Source: Symbioplanes lichenis | Lineage (GTDB): Bacteria > Actinomycetota > Actinomycetes > Mycobacteriales > Micromonosporaceae | Direction: 5' to 3' | Length of the DNA: 64,000 nucleotides | Assembly (NCBI RefSeq): GCF_030709675.1 | Contig: NZ_JAUZQD010000013.1 | Location: 124,001 to 188,000 of the forward strand | Shown: piece after piece, positions 7,423 through 16,639 of the stretch | Position numbering within the stretch: position 1 is the stretch's first letter | Layout: each line of letters opens with the position of its first letter | Translations under genes and position numbers: made by a program | The notes under the pieces: model-generated | What the model was told of the DNA's origin: nothing | Seen by the model: the letters and a program-made list of their open reading frames with translations, nothing else | Databases searched by the model: none

Positions 7423-10400
7423 GTGAGTGAAGAGTTCGACGGCCCGGCGCCGGAGCCCGTGGCGCTCGTCGAGGGCTGGGCGGCACGGTCGCCGCTGGCC
7501 GTCGCCGTGGTGTGTGGCGCGGAGCGGCTGACCTACCGGGATCTCAACACGCGGGCCAACCGCCTCGCCCGGCTGCTGATCCGCCGGGGCGCCGGCGGTG
7601 AGTCACTGGTGGGGCTGATGCTGCCCCGCACGGCCGATCTGCTCGTCGCCCTGCTCGCCGTGGCCAAGGCCGGGGCGGCTCATGTCCCGCTCGACCCCAC
7701 CCACCCGGCCCGGCGCAACGGGCTGATCCTCGACGACGCGGAGCCGCTCCTGGTGCTGACGGCGGCCGGCCCGGCGGGTGTGCCCGACTGGCTGACGGGG
7801 CCGCATCTGCCGCTGGGCAGCCCGGCGGTCGAGGCCGAGCTCGCCACCCTGCCCGGCGGCGACATCGGTTCCGGCGAACTGCGCCGGGGCCGGCATCCCG
7901 GGCATCCCGCGTGGGTGCTGCACACGTCCGGCTCCACGGGGCGGCCCAAGGGCGTCGTCGTCCCCCGGGCGGGGCTGGCCAACATCCTGGCCGACTTCGG
8001 TGAGCGTCTCGGCGCCGGCCCGGACGACCGGTTGCTGGCGGTCACCACGCTCGGGTTCGACATCGCCGGGCTGGAGTTGTTCCTGCCGCTGGTCAGCGGT
8101 GGAACCGTCGTGCTGGCCACCGAGGCGGAGCAGCGTGATCCCATCCGCCTCGCCGCCGTGATCCGCCGGTCCGGCATCACGATCATGCAGGCGACGCCGT
8201 CGTTGTGGGACGTCATGCTCGAGAACCCGGCCCTCGATCTCTCCCGGGTGCGGGCCGTGGTGGGCGGCGAGGCGCTACCGGCCGCACTGGCGCGGCGGAT
8301 GCGGGCGGCCGGGGCCACGGTGATCAACGCGTACGGGCCCACCGAGACCACGATCTGGTCCACCGCCCACGCCCTCGGCGACGAGGCGCGCGCCGGGGCG
8401 CCGCCCATCGGTACGCCCGTCCGGGGCACCCGCGCCTACGTCCTCGACGACCTCCTGCGGCCCGTTCCCGACGGGGCGGCGGGCGAGTTGTACCTGGCCG
8501 GGGCCGGGCTGGCCCGCGGGTACCACCACCGCCCCGGACTGACCGCCACCCGGTTCGTCGCGGACCCCTTCGGTCCCGGAGGTGACCGGATGTACCGGAC
8601 CGGCGACCGGGTCCGGCGGGCGACCGGCGGCCTCCTGGAGTTCATCGGGCGCACCGATCATCAGGTGAAGATCAGCGGGCACCGGGTGGAACTGGGCGAG
8701 ATCGAGGCCGCCGCCGGGGAACTGCCCGGGGTCGCCCGGGCGGTGGCCGTCGTGCGCGCGGACCCCGGAGGACACCAGCACCTGACGCTGTACGTGGTGC
8801 CGCTCCGCGACGGCGCGCTGGACCCCGGACGCATTCCCGGGTTGCTCGCGGAGCGGCTGCCCCGGCCCATGGTGCCGGGCACGGTGCTGACGCTCGACTC
8901 CCTCCCGCGAACCCCGAACGGCAAGATCGACCGCGCCGCGCTCCCGGATCCCGGCCCGGTGGCCCGGACCGGCACGGTCGCCCCCGCCTCGGCCGGCGAG
9001 GCCCGGGTGTGCGGTCTCTTCGCCGCCCTGCTCGGTGTGCCGCGGGTCGGGGCCACGGACGACTTCTTCGCGCTCGGCGGCGACTCGCTCCTGGCGATCC
9101 GCCTGATCGGCCGGCTCCACCACGAGCTCGGCGGGGACCTGGAGCTGAGCCGGTTCTTCGACGCGCCCACCCCGCGCGCGGTGCACGAACGGCTGCATCC
9201 CCCGCTCGTCTCCCGGGCGGGCCCGGAACCGGCCGAGCGTCCCGAGCGGCTGCCCCTGTCGTCGGCGCAGCGCCGGTTGTGGTTCCTCAACCGGATGGAG
9301 GGGCGCACCGCCACCTACAACATGCCGGTGCGCCTGCGGTTGCACGGCCCCCTCGACCGGCCGGCCCTGGAGTCGGCGCTGTCCGATCTGGTCACCCGCC
9401 ACGAGCCGCTGCGCACCCGCTATCCGGAGGAGGCCGGCGAGCCCCGCCAGGAGATCGTCCCGCCGGCCGCCGCCCGGCCCCGGCTGCCCGTGACCGGGTG
9501 TGCGACCACCGCCGAGGCCGCGCGGGCCGCGACCGAATTCTTCGCCGCGGGCTTTGCGCTGGGCACGGACCTTCCCTTGCGTACGCGCTTGCTGCGCCTC
9601 GGCCCCGGCGAGCATGAACTGCTGCTGGTCGTCCATCACATCGCCTACGACGGCCTGTCGACTGCTCCGCTGATCCGCGATCTGCTCGCCGCCTACGAAG
9701 CGCGGCGGAAGGGTCTGGCCCCACCGGCCCGTGAGCTCGCGCTCCAGTACGCGGACTACGCCCTGTGGCAACAGCGGCACTTCGCCCACCCGGGTGAGCC
9801 CGGCAGCCCGGCCGGTGCGCACCTCGACCATTGGCGGTCCGCGCTGAGCGGGATGCCCGATGAGCTGGAACTGCCGTTCGACCGTCCCCGCCCGCAGCGG
9901 GCCTCGTACCGTGGGGGCACGGTCTCCCTGACGGTGGATCCCGGCCTGCACCGGGAGCTGGCCGAGCTCGCCCGGGGCGCGGGAGCAAGCCTCTACATGG
10001 CCCTCCAGGCCCTGCTCGGCGGGTTGCTCACCCGGCTGGGCGCGGGCACCGACCTGCCGATCGGCTGCCCGGTCGCCGGTCGCGACGACCCCGCGCTCGA
10101 AGACCTGGTCGGCTTCTTCGTGAACACGCTGGTGCTGCGCACCGACACCAGCGGCGATCCCGGCTTCCGCACCCTGCTCGGCCGGGTACGGGACGCCGAC
10201 CTCCGGGCCTTCGCGCACCGGGACGTGCCGTTCGAGCTGGTCGTGGAGGCTCTGGCCCCGGCCCGGTCACTGGCCCGGCACCCGTTGTTCCAGGTGCTCC
10301 TGGTGTCCCAGGTCCCCGAACAGCGGACGTACCGGGTGGACGGGCTCGACGTGGAGTGGGACGAACCGTCGAACGGCACCGCCAAGTTCGACCTCTCCGT

Positions 10401-13400
10401 CAGCTACACGGAGCGCCGGGCGGCGGAGGGACAGCCGGGCGGCATCGACATCGCCGTCGAGTACGCGAGCGATCTGTTCGACCGGGCGACGGCCGAGCGC
10501 ATCGGCGGATACCTCCTGCGGCTCCTGCGCTCGGCGGTGGCCGGTCCCGACGTGCCGCTGAGCCGGCTGGACATGCTCGGGCGCCAGGAGCGGCAGCTGC
10601 TCGAGGAATGGAACGACACGTCGGTCGGCGTCGCCCGCCGGACCCTGCCGGATCTGCTGGACCGGCAGGCCGGTCGGACGCCGGACGCCGTCGCCGTGCG
10701 CTACGAGGACGAACTCCTCACCTATCGGGAGCTGGCCGCGCGCTCCAACCGGATGGCGCGCCTGCTGATCCGCCGGGGGGCGGGGCCCGAAGCGGTGGTG
10801 GCGATCCGGATCTCCCGGTCGGTCGATCTGATCGTCGCGACGCTCGCGGTGATCAAGACGGGGGCGGCCTACCTGCCACTCGACCCGGACTACCCGTCCG
10901 ATCGCATCGCCTACATGCTCGCGGACAGCCGGCCCGTCTGCGTGCTCACCACCGCGGGAACGGCCGGCGAGACGCCCGGGGACCGGCCCCGGCTGGTGAT
11001 CGACAGCCCGGAGACGAAGCGGGCGCTCGCGTCCCTGCCGGACACCGATCTGCCCGACGCCGAACGGACGCTGCCGCTGCGGCCGGAGCACCCGGTCTAT
11101 GTGCTGTACACGTCCGGGTCGACCGGTCGCCCCAAGGGGGTGGTCCTGCCCACCCTGGCCATGGTCAACCTGCTGGCGTGGCACGCCGGGACGATGGGCG
11201 GCGGCGTGGGCCGCACCACGGCCCAGTTCGCGAACCTGAGCTTCGACGCGGCCGCGCAGGAGATCCTGTCGGCCCTGACGTCCGGCAAGACCCTCGCGGT
11301 GGTGCGGGACGACCACCGGAAGGACGCGGAGCAGTTCGCCCGGTGGCTGGGCCGCATGGGGGTGAACGAGCTGTTCGCCCCCACCCCGGTGGTGGAGGCC
11401 CTGGTCGACGCCGCGCAACGGCTCGGCTCGGACCTTCCGCACCTCGCACACGTGGCCCAGGCCGGGGAGGCGCTCATCCTCGGCCCCGCGCTGCGGCGGT
11501 TCTTCGCCCCGGGCACCGGGCGGCGGCTGTACAACTACTACGGCCCGACCGAGACCCATGTCGCCACCGGCTGTCTCGTCGCCGCCGGACACCTGACGGG
11601 TCCCGGCCAGCCACCCATCGGCGGGCCGATCGGGAACACGAGGGCTTACGTGCTGGACCAGAGGCTCGTGCCGGTGGCGCAGGGCGTCGCGGGCGAGCTC
11701 TATCTGGCCGGCGACCAGCTGGCCCGCGGCTATGTGAACCGCCCGGCGCTCACGGCCGCGCGCTTCGTGGCCGACCCGTTCGGCGGACCGGGCAGCCGGA
11801 TGTACCGGACGGGCGATCGGGTCCGCCGGCTGCCCGGTGGCGCACTGCAGTTCCTGGGCCGCACCGACTTCCAGGTGAAGCTGCGCGGATTCCGCGTCGA
11901 GCCCGGGGAGGTGGAGGCCGTCCTCGCGGAGCACCCCGAGGTCGTGCGAGCGGTCGTGCTGGTCCGCGAGGATCGCCCGGGAGACAAGCGCCTGGTGGCC
12001 TACGTGGCCGGGAACGAGGACGCCCGGCTCGACCCGGCCGCGCTCAGGCAGACCACGGTCCGCCGGCTTCCCGACTACATGGTCCCCGCCGCCGTGGTGG
12101 TGCTGCCGCGGATTCCGCTCACCCCGAACGGCAAGGTGGATCGCGCGGCGCTGCCGGCCCCGGTGTTCGCCACCGGGGCCGGCGGCCACGACCCCGCCGA
12201 CGAGCGGGAAGCCGCCCTGTGCGCGATCTTCGCCGACGTCCTGGGCCTGCCCCGGGTCGGCCCGGCCGACGACTTCTTCGCGCTCGGCGGCCATTCCCTG
12301 CTCGCCACCCGCCTGGTCAGCCGGATTCGCGCCGAGCTGCGGTGCGAGGTGGACATCCGGGACCTGTTCGAGGACGCCACGGTGCGGGGGATCGCGAGCC
12401 GTCTGACCCCGGACGCGGCCCGGCCGGCTCCTGTCACGCCGGCCGGGGGTGACCGCGACGAGGGCGATGCCTCCACGCGTCCGGCGACGGGCACGAGCGG
12501 ATCAGCGGACGAGACCGGGGACAGGCGCTACCCGGTGACCTTCGAGCAGGAGTCGATGTGGCTGGAGGAGCAGGTCGCCGACGGCGGCTCCGCACTGCTC
12601 GAGTCCTGGGTCTGCCGGCTGCGCGGGCCGGTGGACGTGGCGGCCGTGACGTGGGCCCTCACCGAGGTGGTCCGGCGGCAGGACGCCCTGCGGACCCGTC
12701 TGGTCCTCGACGGCGACGCACTGTGCCAGGTCGTCCGGCCGGAGCCGGAGCTGGTGCTGCACCGGCTGTCCTGCACCGAGGAGACACTCGACGCGGAACT
12801 GCGGCGGGCGGTCAGCGTGCCGCTCGATGTCGAGGAGGCACCGTTGCGAGCCACGCTGCTGGAGCTCGCTGCCGACGATGTCGTCCTGGCCGTGGAGTTC
12901 CATCACTCCGCGATCGACGACTGGTCGTTGTCACTGCTGGAGCAGGAGTTCGGGGAGTTCTACCGGGCGCGGGTGCAGCGTCGTCCGCCGCAGCTCGCGC
13001 CGCTGGCCCGGCGGATCGGCGACTTCGCGGTGGACCAGCGGGCGGCCGGTGTCGATCCGGTCCAGCTGGCATGGTGGCGCGACCGCATGCGGGACGCGCC
13101 CGAGCAGGACGCGCTGCCGCTGGACCGTCCGCGGCCCTCCGAGCCCCGGCACACCGGGGGCCGGATCGACGTGCTGATCCCGGACGAGCTGGCGCGGACC
13201 GTACGCGAGTTCGGCCGGGAGGCCCGCGCGACGCCCTTCGCCGTGTTCGCGGCGGCCCTGACCGTCTTGCTGGCCGGTCACAGCGGCCGCTCCGACGTGG
13301 TCTTCGGCGTGCCGGTGTCCCGGCGCGGCGCGGCCGACCTCGAGCCGGTGATCGGCTGTCTCACCACGCTCCTGCCGCTACGGCAGTCCGTGCGCGCCGG

Positions 13401-13905
13401 TGAGTCGTTCGCCGCCCTGGTCACGGCGACCAAGCGGCTGATCGCGGAGATCGTGGCCCACCGGGACACGCCTTATCCGGCCCTGCTCCGGGCCGTCGGG
13501 CGCAGCGCCGACCTGAGCCGGACCCCGCTGTGCCAGCTGGCCCTGGTGGTGGACGACGCGCCACGAACCCCGCTCGGGTTGCCCGGTGTCGAGGCCGTCC
13601 GGATCCACCCCGCCACCGGGATGTCCAAGTTCGATCTCAACCTGTACCTGATCTCGGAGCAGTCGGGCTATCGGGGCTTCCTCGAATATGCGGACGAGGT
13701 GCTCGACCGGGGCACGGCCGAGCGGCTGGCCGGCGCCTTCGTGGCCCTGGTGGGCTCGGCGACGGCCGAGCCGGACCGGAGCGTGACGGAGCTCGCCCGG
13801 GACCACGGTGCGACGCCACCGCCGCGGCCGGTGACCCCCGGGCCCGGACCCTCCGGCGGCGAGCTCGAGCCCGTGCGGGCACCTCTGAGCGGGGGACCAC
13901 GATGA
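7423..13905 (+). CDS. Bimodular NRPS, A-T-C-A-T-C
   Basis: A 2160-residue synthetase. A1 lies at ~15-515 (YGPTETT, GRTDHQVKISG, PNGKIDR), T1 Ser ~555 (GGDSL), C1 ~610-1040 with HHIAYDG at 738, A2 ~1060-1580, T2 Ser ~1625 (GGHSL), and a terminal C2 ~1700-2140 with HHSAIDD at 1827. Reading the ten specificity positions by eye against the GrsA template gives roughly D-I-L-Q-V-G-A-I-W-K for A1 (close to published Gly codes) and D-A-Q-F-A-A-Y-V-A-K for A2 (no match I recognise; faintly imino-acid-like). There is no N-terminal C domain, so this is probably the starting protein; the terminal C domain would pass the dipeptide to another carrier or amine. GTG 7423 is preferred over ATG 7396 because AGGAG lies 9 bp upstream of it. 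Confidence 0.95.
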   Translation: MSEEFDGPAPEPVALVEGWAARSPLAVAVVCGAERLTYRDLNTRANRLARLLIRRGAGGESLVGLMLPRTADLLVALLAVAKAGAAHVPLDPTHPARRNGLILDDAEPLLVLTAAGPAGVPDWLTGPHLPLGSPAVEAELATLPGGDIGSGELRRGRHPGHPAWVLHTSGSTGRPKGVVVPRAGLANILADFGERLGAGPDDRLLAVTTLGFDIAGLELFLPLVSGGTVVLATEAEQRDPIRLAAVIRRSGITIMQATPSLWDVMLENPALDLSRVRAVVGGEALPAALARRMRAAGATVINAYGPTETTIWSTAHALGDEARAGAPPIGTPVRGTRAYVLDDLLRPVPDGAAGELYLAGAGLARGYHHRPGLTATRFVADPFGPGGDRMYRTGDRVRRATGGLLEFIGRTDHQVKISGHRVELGEIEAAAGELPGVARAVAVVRADPGGHQHLTLYVVPLRDGALDPGRIPGLLAERLPRPMVPGTVLTLDSLPRTPNGKIDRAALPDPGPVARTGTVAPASAGEARVCGLFAALLGVPRVGATDDFFALGGDSLLAIRLIGRLHHELGGDLELSRFFDAPTPRAVHERLHPPLVSRAGPEPAERPERLPLSSAQRRLWFLNRMEGRTATYNMPVRLRLHGPLDRPALESALSDLVTRHEPLRTRYPEEAGEPRQEIVPPAAARPRLPVTGCATTAEAARAATEFFAAGFALGTDLPLRTRLLRLGPGEHELLLVVHHIAYDGLSTAPLIRDLLAAYEARRKGLAPPARELALQYADYALWQQRHFAHPGEPGSPAGAHLDHWRSALSGMPDELELPFDRPRPQRASYRGGTVSLTVDPGLHRELAELARGAGASLYMALQALLGGLLTRLGAGTDLPIGCPVAGRDDPALEDLVGFFVNTLVLRTDTSGDPGFRTLLGRVRDADLRAFAHRDVPFELVVEALAPARSLARHPLFQVLLVSQVPEQRTYRVDGLDVEWDEPSNGTAKFDLSVSYTERRAAEGQPGGIDIAVEYASDLFDRATAERIGGYLLRLLRSAVAGPDVPLSRLDMLGRQERQLLEEWNDTSVGVARRTLPDLLDRQAGRTPDAVAVRYEDELLTYRELAARSNRMARLLIRRGAGPEAVVAIRISRSVDLIVATLAVIKTGAAYLPLDPDYPSDRIAYMLADSRPVCVLTTAGTAGETPGDRPRLVIDSPETKRALASLPDTDLPDAERTLPLRPEHPVYVLYTSGSTGRPKGVVLPTLAMVNLLAWHAGTMGGGVGRTTAQFANLSFDAAAQEILSALTSGKTLAVVRDDHRKDAEQFARWLGRMGVNELFAPTPVVEALVDAAQRLGSDLPHLAHVAQAGEALILGPALRRFFAPGTGRRLYNYYGPTETHVATGCLVAAGHLTGPGQPPIGGPIGNTRAYVLDQRLVPVAQGVAGELYLAGDQLARGYVNRPALTAARFVADPFGGPGSRMYRTGDRVRRLPGGALQFLGRTDFQVKLRGFRVEPGEVEAVLAEHPEVVRAVVLVREDRPGDKRLVAYVAGNEDARLDPAALRQTTVRRLPDYMVPAAVVVLPRIPLTPNGKVDRAALPAPVFATGAGGHDPADEREAALCAIFADVLGLPRVGPADDFFALGGHSLLATRLVSRIRAELRCEVDIRDLFEDATVRGIASRLTPDAARPAPVTPAGGDRDEGDASTRPATGTSGSADETGDRRYPVTFEQESMWLEEQVADGGSALLESWVCRLRGPVDVAAVTWALTEVVRRQDALRTRLVLDGDALCQVVRPEPELVLHRLSCTEETLDAELRRAVSVPLDVEEAPLRATLLELAADDVVLAVEFHHSAIDDWSLSLLEQEFGEFYRARVQRRPPQLAPLARRIGDFAVDQRAAGVDPVQLAWWRDRMRDAPEQDALPLDRPRPSEPRHTGGRIDVLIPDELARTVREFGREARATPFAVFAAALTVLLAGHSGRSDVVFGVPVSRRGAADLEPVIGCLTTLLPLRQSVRAGESFAALVTATKRLIAEIVAHRDTPYPALLRAVGRSADLSRTPLCQLALVVDDAPRTPLGLPGVEAVRIHPATGMSKFDLNLYLISEQSGYRGFLEYADEVLDRGTAERLAGAFVALVGSATAEPDRSVTELARDHGATPPPRPVTPGPGPSGGELEPVRAPLSGGPR

Positions 13906-15080
13906 ACGAAGTTCCGCGTAATCGGCGACTGCTGGAGTTCGGCACCACCGTCTTCAGCTCGATGTCGGCGCTGGCCCGGGAGACCGGTTCGATCGATCTC
14001 GGCCAGGGTCTCCCGGACACCGGCGGCCCGCCGCTGCTCCTCGAGGCCGCGGCTGCTGCCGTCCGGGCCGGCCGCGGCGGCCAGTACCCTCCGGACATCG
14101 GCGTTCCCGAACTCAGGGGGGCCGTCGCCCGCCATCGGGAACGCCATCACGGCATCCGGTACGACCCCGAGGAAGAGGTTCTCGTCACCGCCGGCGCCAC
14201 CGAGGCGATCGCCGCCGCGATGCTGGGACTGCTGAACGCGGGCGACGAGGTCGTCATGCTCGAGCCGTACTACGACTCCTATGCCGCCTGCATCGCGCTG
14301 GCGGGGGCGAAGCGGGTGCCGGTGACCATGCGACCGCCCGACTTCCGGCTCGACGTTCCCGCGCTGCGGCGGGCGGTCACCCCGCGCACCCGGCTCCTGC
14401 TCATCAACAGCCCGCACAACCCGACCGGAGCGGTGCTCTCCCGGGCCGAGCTCGGCGAAATCGCTGCGATCGCACGCGAGCACGATCTCGTCGTCGTGAC
14501 CGACGAGGTCTACGAGCACCTGCTCCACGACGACGCCGAGCACGTTCCGCTGGCCACCTTGCCCGGCATGCGCGAGCGCACGGTGTCGATCTGCTCGGCC
14601 GGCAAGACGTTCTCGGTCACCGGGTGGCGGATCGGCTGGGTGTTCGCCGAGCCCGGGCTGCTGGGTGCCGTCCGGGCGGCGAAGCAGTTCCTCACCTTCG
14701 TCGCTCCCGGCCCCTTCCAGCACGCCCTGGCCGACGTGCTCGACGTCCTCCCGGACAGTTACTACCGCACCTTGCGGACGGACCTGCAGCGCAAACGGGA
14801 CCTGCTGAGCGCGGGCCTCGAAGCGGCGGGGCTCACGGTCTACCGGCCCCGCGGCGCGTACTTCGTCACCGCCGACATCGGCGCCCGCGACGGCATGGCG
14901 TTCTGCCGGGAGCTGCCGGCGGCCTGTGGTGTGGTGGCGATCCCGTCGGCGGTGTTCTACGACGACAAGGCGGCGGGCCGATCGCTGGTCCGGTTCGCCT
15001 TCTGCAAGAGGGACGAGGTTCTCACGGCCGCGGTCGATCGGCTGAGGTCCCTGCGGCACCGGGTACGGGCCGGCGGATGA
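13902..15080 (+). CDS. PLP-dependent class I/II aminotransferase
   Basis: This 392-residue fold type I aminotransferase shows INSPHNPTGAVL (cofactor-side Asn), VVTDEVYEHL (Asp binding the pyridine nitrogen) and SAGKTFSVTGWRIGW, whose Lys forms the PLP aldimine. It resembles the kynurenine/glutamine and DapC-like branch. Its start overlaps the NRPS stop (ATGA), so it is translationally coupled and probably supplies or transforms an amino acid for that assembly line. It is the last gene of the NRPS operon; the next gene, on the opposite strand, ends only 8 bp away. Substrate specificity cannot be read from the sequence. Confidence 0.92.
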   Translation: MNEVPRNRRLLEFGTTVFSSMSALARETGSIDLGQGLPDTGGPPLLLEAAAAAVRAGRGGQYPPDIGVPELRGAVARHRERHHGIRYDPEEEVLVTAGATEAIAAAMLGLLNAGDEVVMLEPYYDSYAACIALAGAKRVPVTMRPPDFRLDVPALRRAVTPRTRLLLINSPHNPTGAVLSRAELGEIAAIAREHDLVVVTDEVYEHLLHDDAEHVPLATLPGMRERTVSICSAGKTFSVTGWRIGWVFAEPGLLGAVRAAKQFLTFVAPGPFQHALADVLDVLPDSYYRTLRTDLQRKRDLLSAGLEAAGLTVYRPRGAYFVTADIGARDGMAFCRELPAACGVVAIPSAVFYDDKAAGRSLVRFAFCKRDEVLTAAVDRLRSLRHRVRAGG

Positions 15081-15088
15081 CGCCCGTG

Positions 15089-15355
15089 TCACGGCCCGGT
15101 CTGTGCGGCGATCCACAGCTCGCGCTCGACGTCGGTCGGCGGGCTCGGGTCGAACCGGTCCGGGTGGCCCGGCGGCAGCACCGGCGCCGGTGACGGCCCG
15201 GCGCCGGCCGGGTCCGGGAGCTGGTGAACGAGCAGTGCGAAGGGCGGCAGCGGCAGGGCGGGGGCCAGGGCCCACCCGACGGGGGCCAGAAGCCGTACCG
15301 ACCATCGGAGGAGCGTCGCCGGCAGTCCGGCGAGCCGTCGTCTCAGCTCTGCCAC
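15089..15355 (-). CDS. Small conserved-looking protein (possibly DUF6059-like)
   Basis: An 88-residue protein starting at GTG 15355 (VAELRRRLAG), with GGAGAAAGGTGG just upstream. It has a hydrophobic middle (LLAPVGWALAPALPLPPFALL), a Pro-rich linker and the tail PPTDVERELW. Short proteins with a hydrophobic segment and a tail of this sort (DUF6059-type) occur beside actinomycete biosynthetic genes, but I cannot confirm family membership by eye. It lies downstream of the mevalonate operon on the same strand. A CTAATCAGGGT element, also found upstream of the P450 at 50142-51335, sits about 116 bp before the start and suggests a separate promoter. No function is assigned. Confidence 0.55.
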   Translation of the reverse strand: MAELRRRLAGLPATLLRWSVRLLAPVGWALAPALPLPPFALLVHQLPDPAGAGPSPAPVLPPGHPDRFDPSPPTDVERELWIAAQTGP

Positions 15356-15527
15356 GGAACACCACCTTTCTCCGGCGGTGGACCGGCCGGCATCGGTCGT
15401 CGTCGCCGGTTCCGGGCCGAACCGGTGGGCTGACATCCTCGACTGTGCCGGACCGCCCGGCGGGCACCCACCCTGATTAGCACGGGACTGCGGCGTGGCC
15501 GTCGCATGTGCTACGCGTTCCGCCGGC

Positions 15528-16559
15528 TCACCAGTGCAGGACGCTGATACCCGTGGACATGCCACCGCCGAAGCCGACCAGCAGCACGACCTCGCCGGCC
15601 CGGAACCGGCCGGCCCGGTTGGCGTGGTCGAGGGTGATGGGGATCGAGGCGGCGCCGGTGTTGCCGTAGCGTTCGACCGTGCGGTGCAGGAGCGCCCTGG
15701 GCAGGCCCAGGCGGGCGACCAGGTCGTCCAGCATGCGACCGTTGGCCTGGTGCGGAACCAGGTGGTCGACGTCGGCGGGCGCCAGCCCCGCGTCCCGCAG
15801 GAAGCCCTCGACCGCCGGCGGCAGGTAGGTTTCCACGAACTGCCGCACCAGCCGGCCCTGCATGGTGAAGTGCTGTTTTCCCGCCGCCAGCGCCGCGGCG
15901 TCCAGCGGGAGCCGGCTGCCGCCGCCGGGGACCCCGATGAGCTGGGCGAATTCGCCGTAGCTGGCCAGCTGGTCGGCCAGCATGCCGCGCGGCGGCGGGA
16001 CGGCGCCCAGGACGACTGCCCCGGCGCCGTCGCCGAAGAGGATGCTGGTGCGCCGGTCGGTCCGGTCCAGGATGCGGGAGTAGATGTCGGCTCCGATGAC
16101 CAGGGCCGGACCGCCGCTGCTGCTCTGGGCCAGGAAGCGCTGGGCCGTGGTGAGGGCGAAGACGAAGCCGCTGCAGACCGCGTTCAGATCGAAGGCGGCC
16201 GCCCGGACGGCGCCCAGGGCGGCTTGCACGAGCGCGGCGGTGCACGGCTGTGGGTGGTCGGGGGTGGACGTGGCGACGACGATGAGCTGGAGCTCCTCGG
16301 GCCGCACGGATGCCGCGTCCAGCGCCTGCCAGGCGGCGGCGACGGCCAGGTCCGAGGTGGCCTGCTCGGGACTCGCGTGGCGCCGTGCGTGGATGCCGGT
16401 GCGTTCGCTGACCCAGGCCGCGTCGACGCCGGCCGGGGCGGCGACCGCCTGATTGCCGACCTCGATGTCGGGCAGACAGGATCCGGTCGCGAGGATGCCG
16501 ATCGAGGACTGCTCCGGCAGCCGGACCGTCACGGCCCGCGGCTGCGTGGTCTTCTCCAC
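15528..16559 (-). CDS. nphT7: NphT7-type acetoacetyl-CoA synthase (KASIII fold)
   Basis: A 343-residue KASIII-like enzyme with the complete triad: Cys in LNAVCSGF, His in VPHQANGRM and Asn in YGNTGAASIP. In Streptomyces mevalonate clusters the gene at this position (nphT7) condenses malonyl-CoA and acetyl-CoA irreversibly to acetoacetyl-CoA, the substrate of HMG-CoA synthase. Here too it follows HMGS and HMGR directly, which is why this function is preferred over fatty-acid initiation. GTG 16559 has GAAGGGA upstream, and the gap to the HMGS stop is 80 bp. It pulls carbon into the pathway at the cost of malonyl-CoA. Confidence 0.88.
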   Translation of the reverse strand: MEKTTQPRAVTVRLPEQSSIGILATGSCLPDIEVGNQAVAAPAGVDAAWVSERTGIHARRHASPEQATSDLAVAAAWQALDAASVRPEELQLIVVATSTPDHPQPCTAALVQAALGAVRAAAFDLNAVCSGFVFALTTAQRFLAQSSSGGPALVIGADIYSRILDRTDRRTSILFGDGAGAVVLGAVPPPRGMLADQLASYGEFAQLIGVPGGGSRLPLDAAALAAGKQHFTMQGRLVRQFVETYLPPAVEGFLRDAGLAPADVDHLVPHQANGRMLDDLVARLGLPRALLHRTVERYGNTGAASIPITLDHANRAGRFRAGEVVLLVGFGGGMSTGISVLHW

Positions 16560-16639
16560 CGTCGGGTTCCCTTCGTAGGACGCCCCTCGCCGGCCCGCGC
16601 GGTACGACCGGCCCGCGGGCCGAGGTGGGCGGGATGCCG

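Noticed and set aside
15081..15400. Plus-strand short open frames continuing after the aminotransferase
   Set aside because: They lack ribosome sites and domains; the minus-strand 88-codon frame has a clear ribosome site and a coherent hydrophobic segment.
15528..16559. Reading this KASIII as a fatty-acid FabH or an aromatic polyketide starter enzyme
   Set aside because: Its place at the end of a mevalonate operon and its intact triad fit the acetoacetyl-CoA synthase role better, and no polyketide synthase is in the window.
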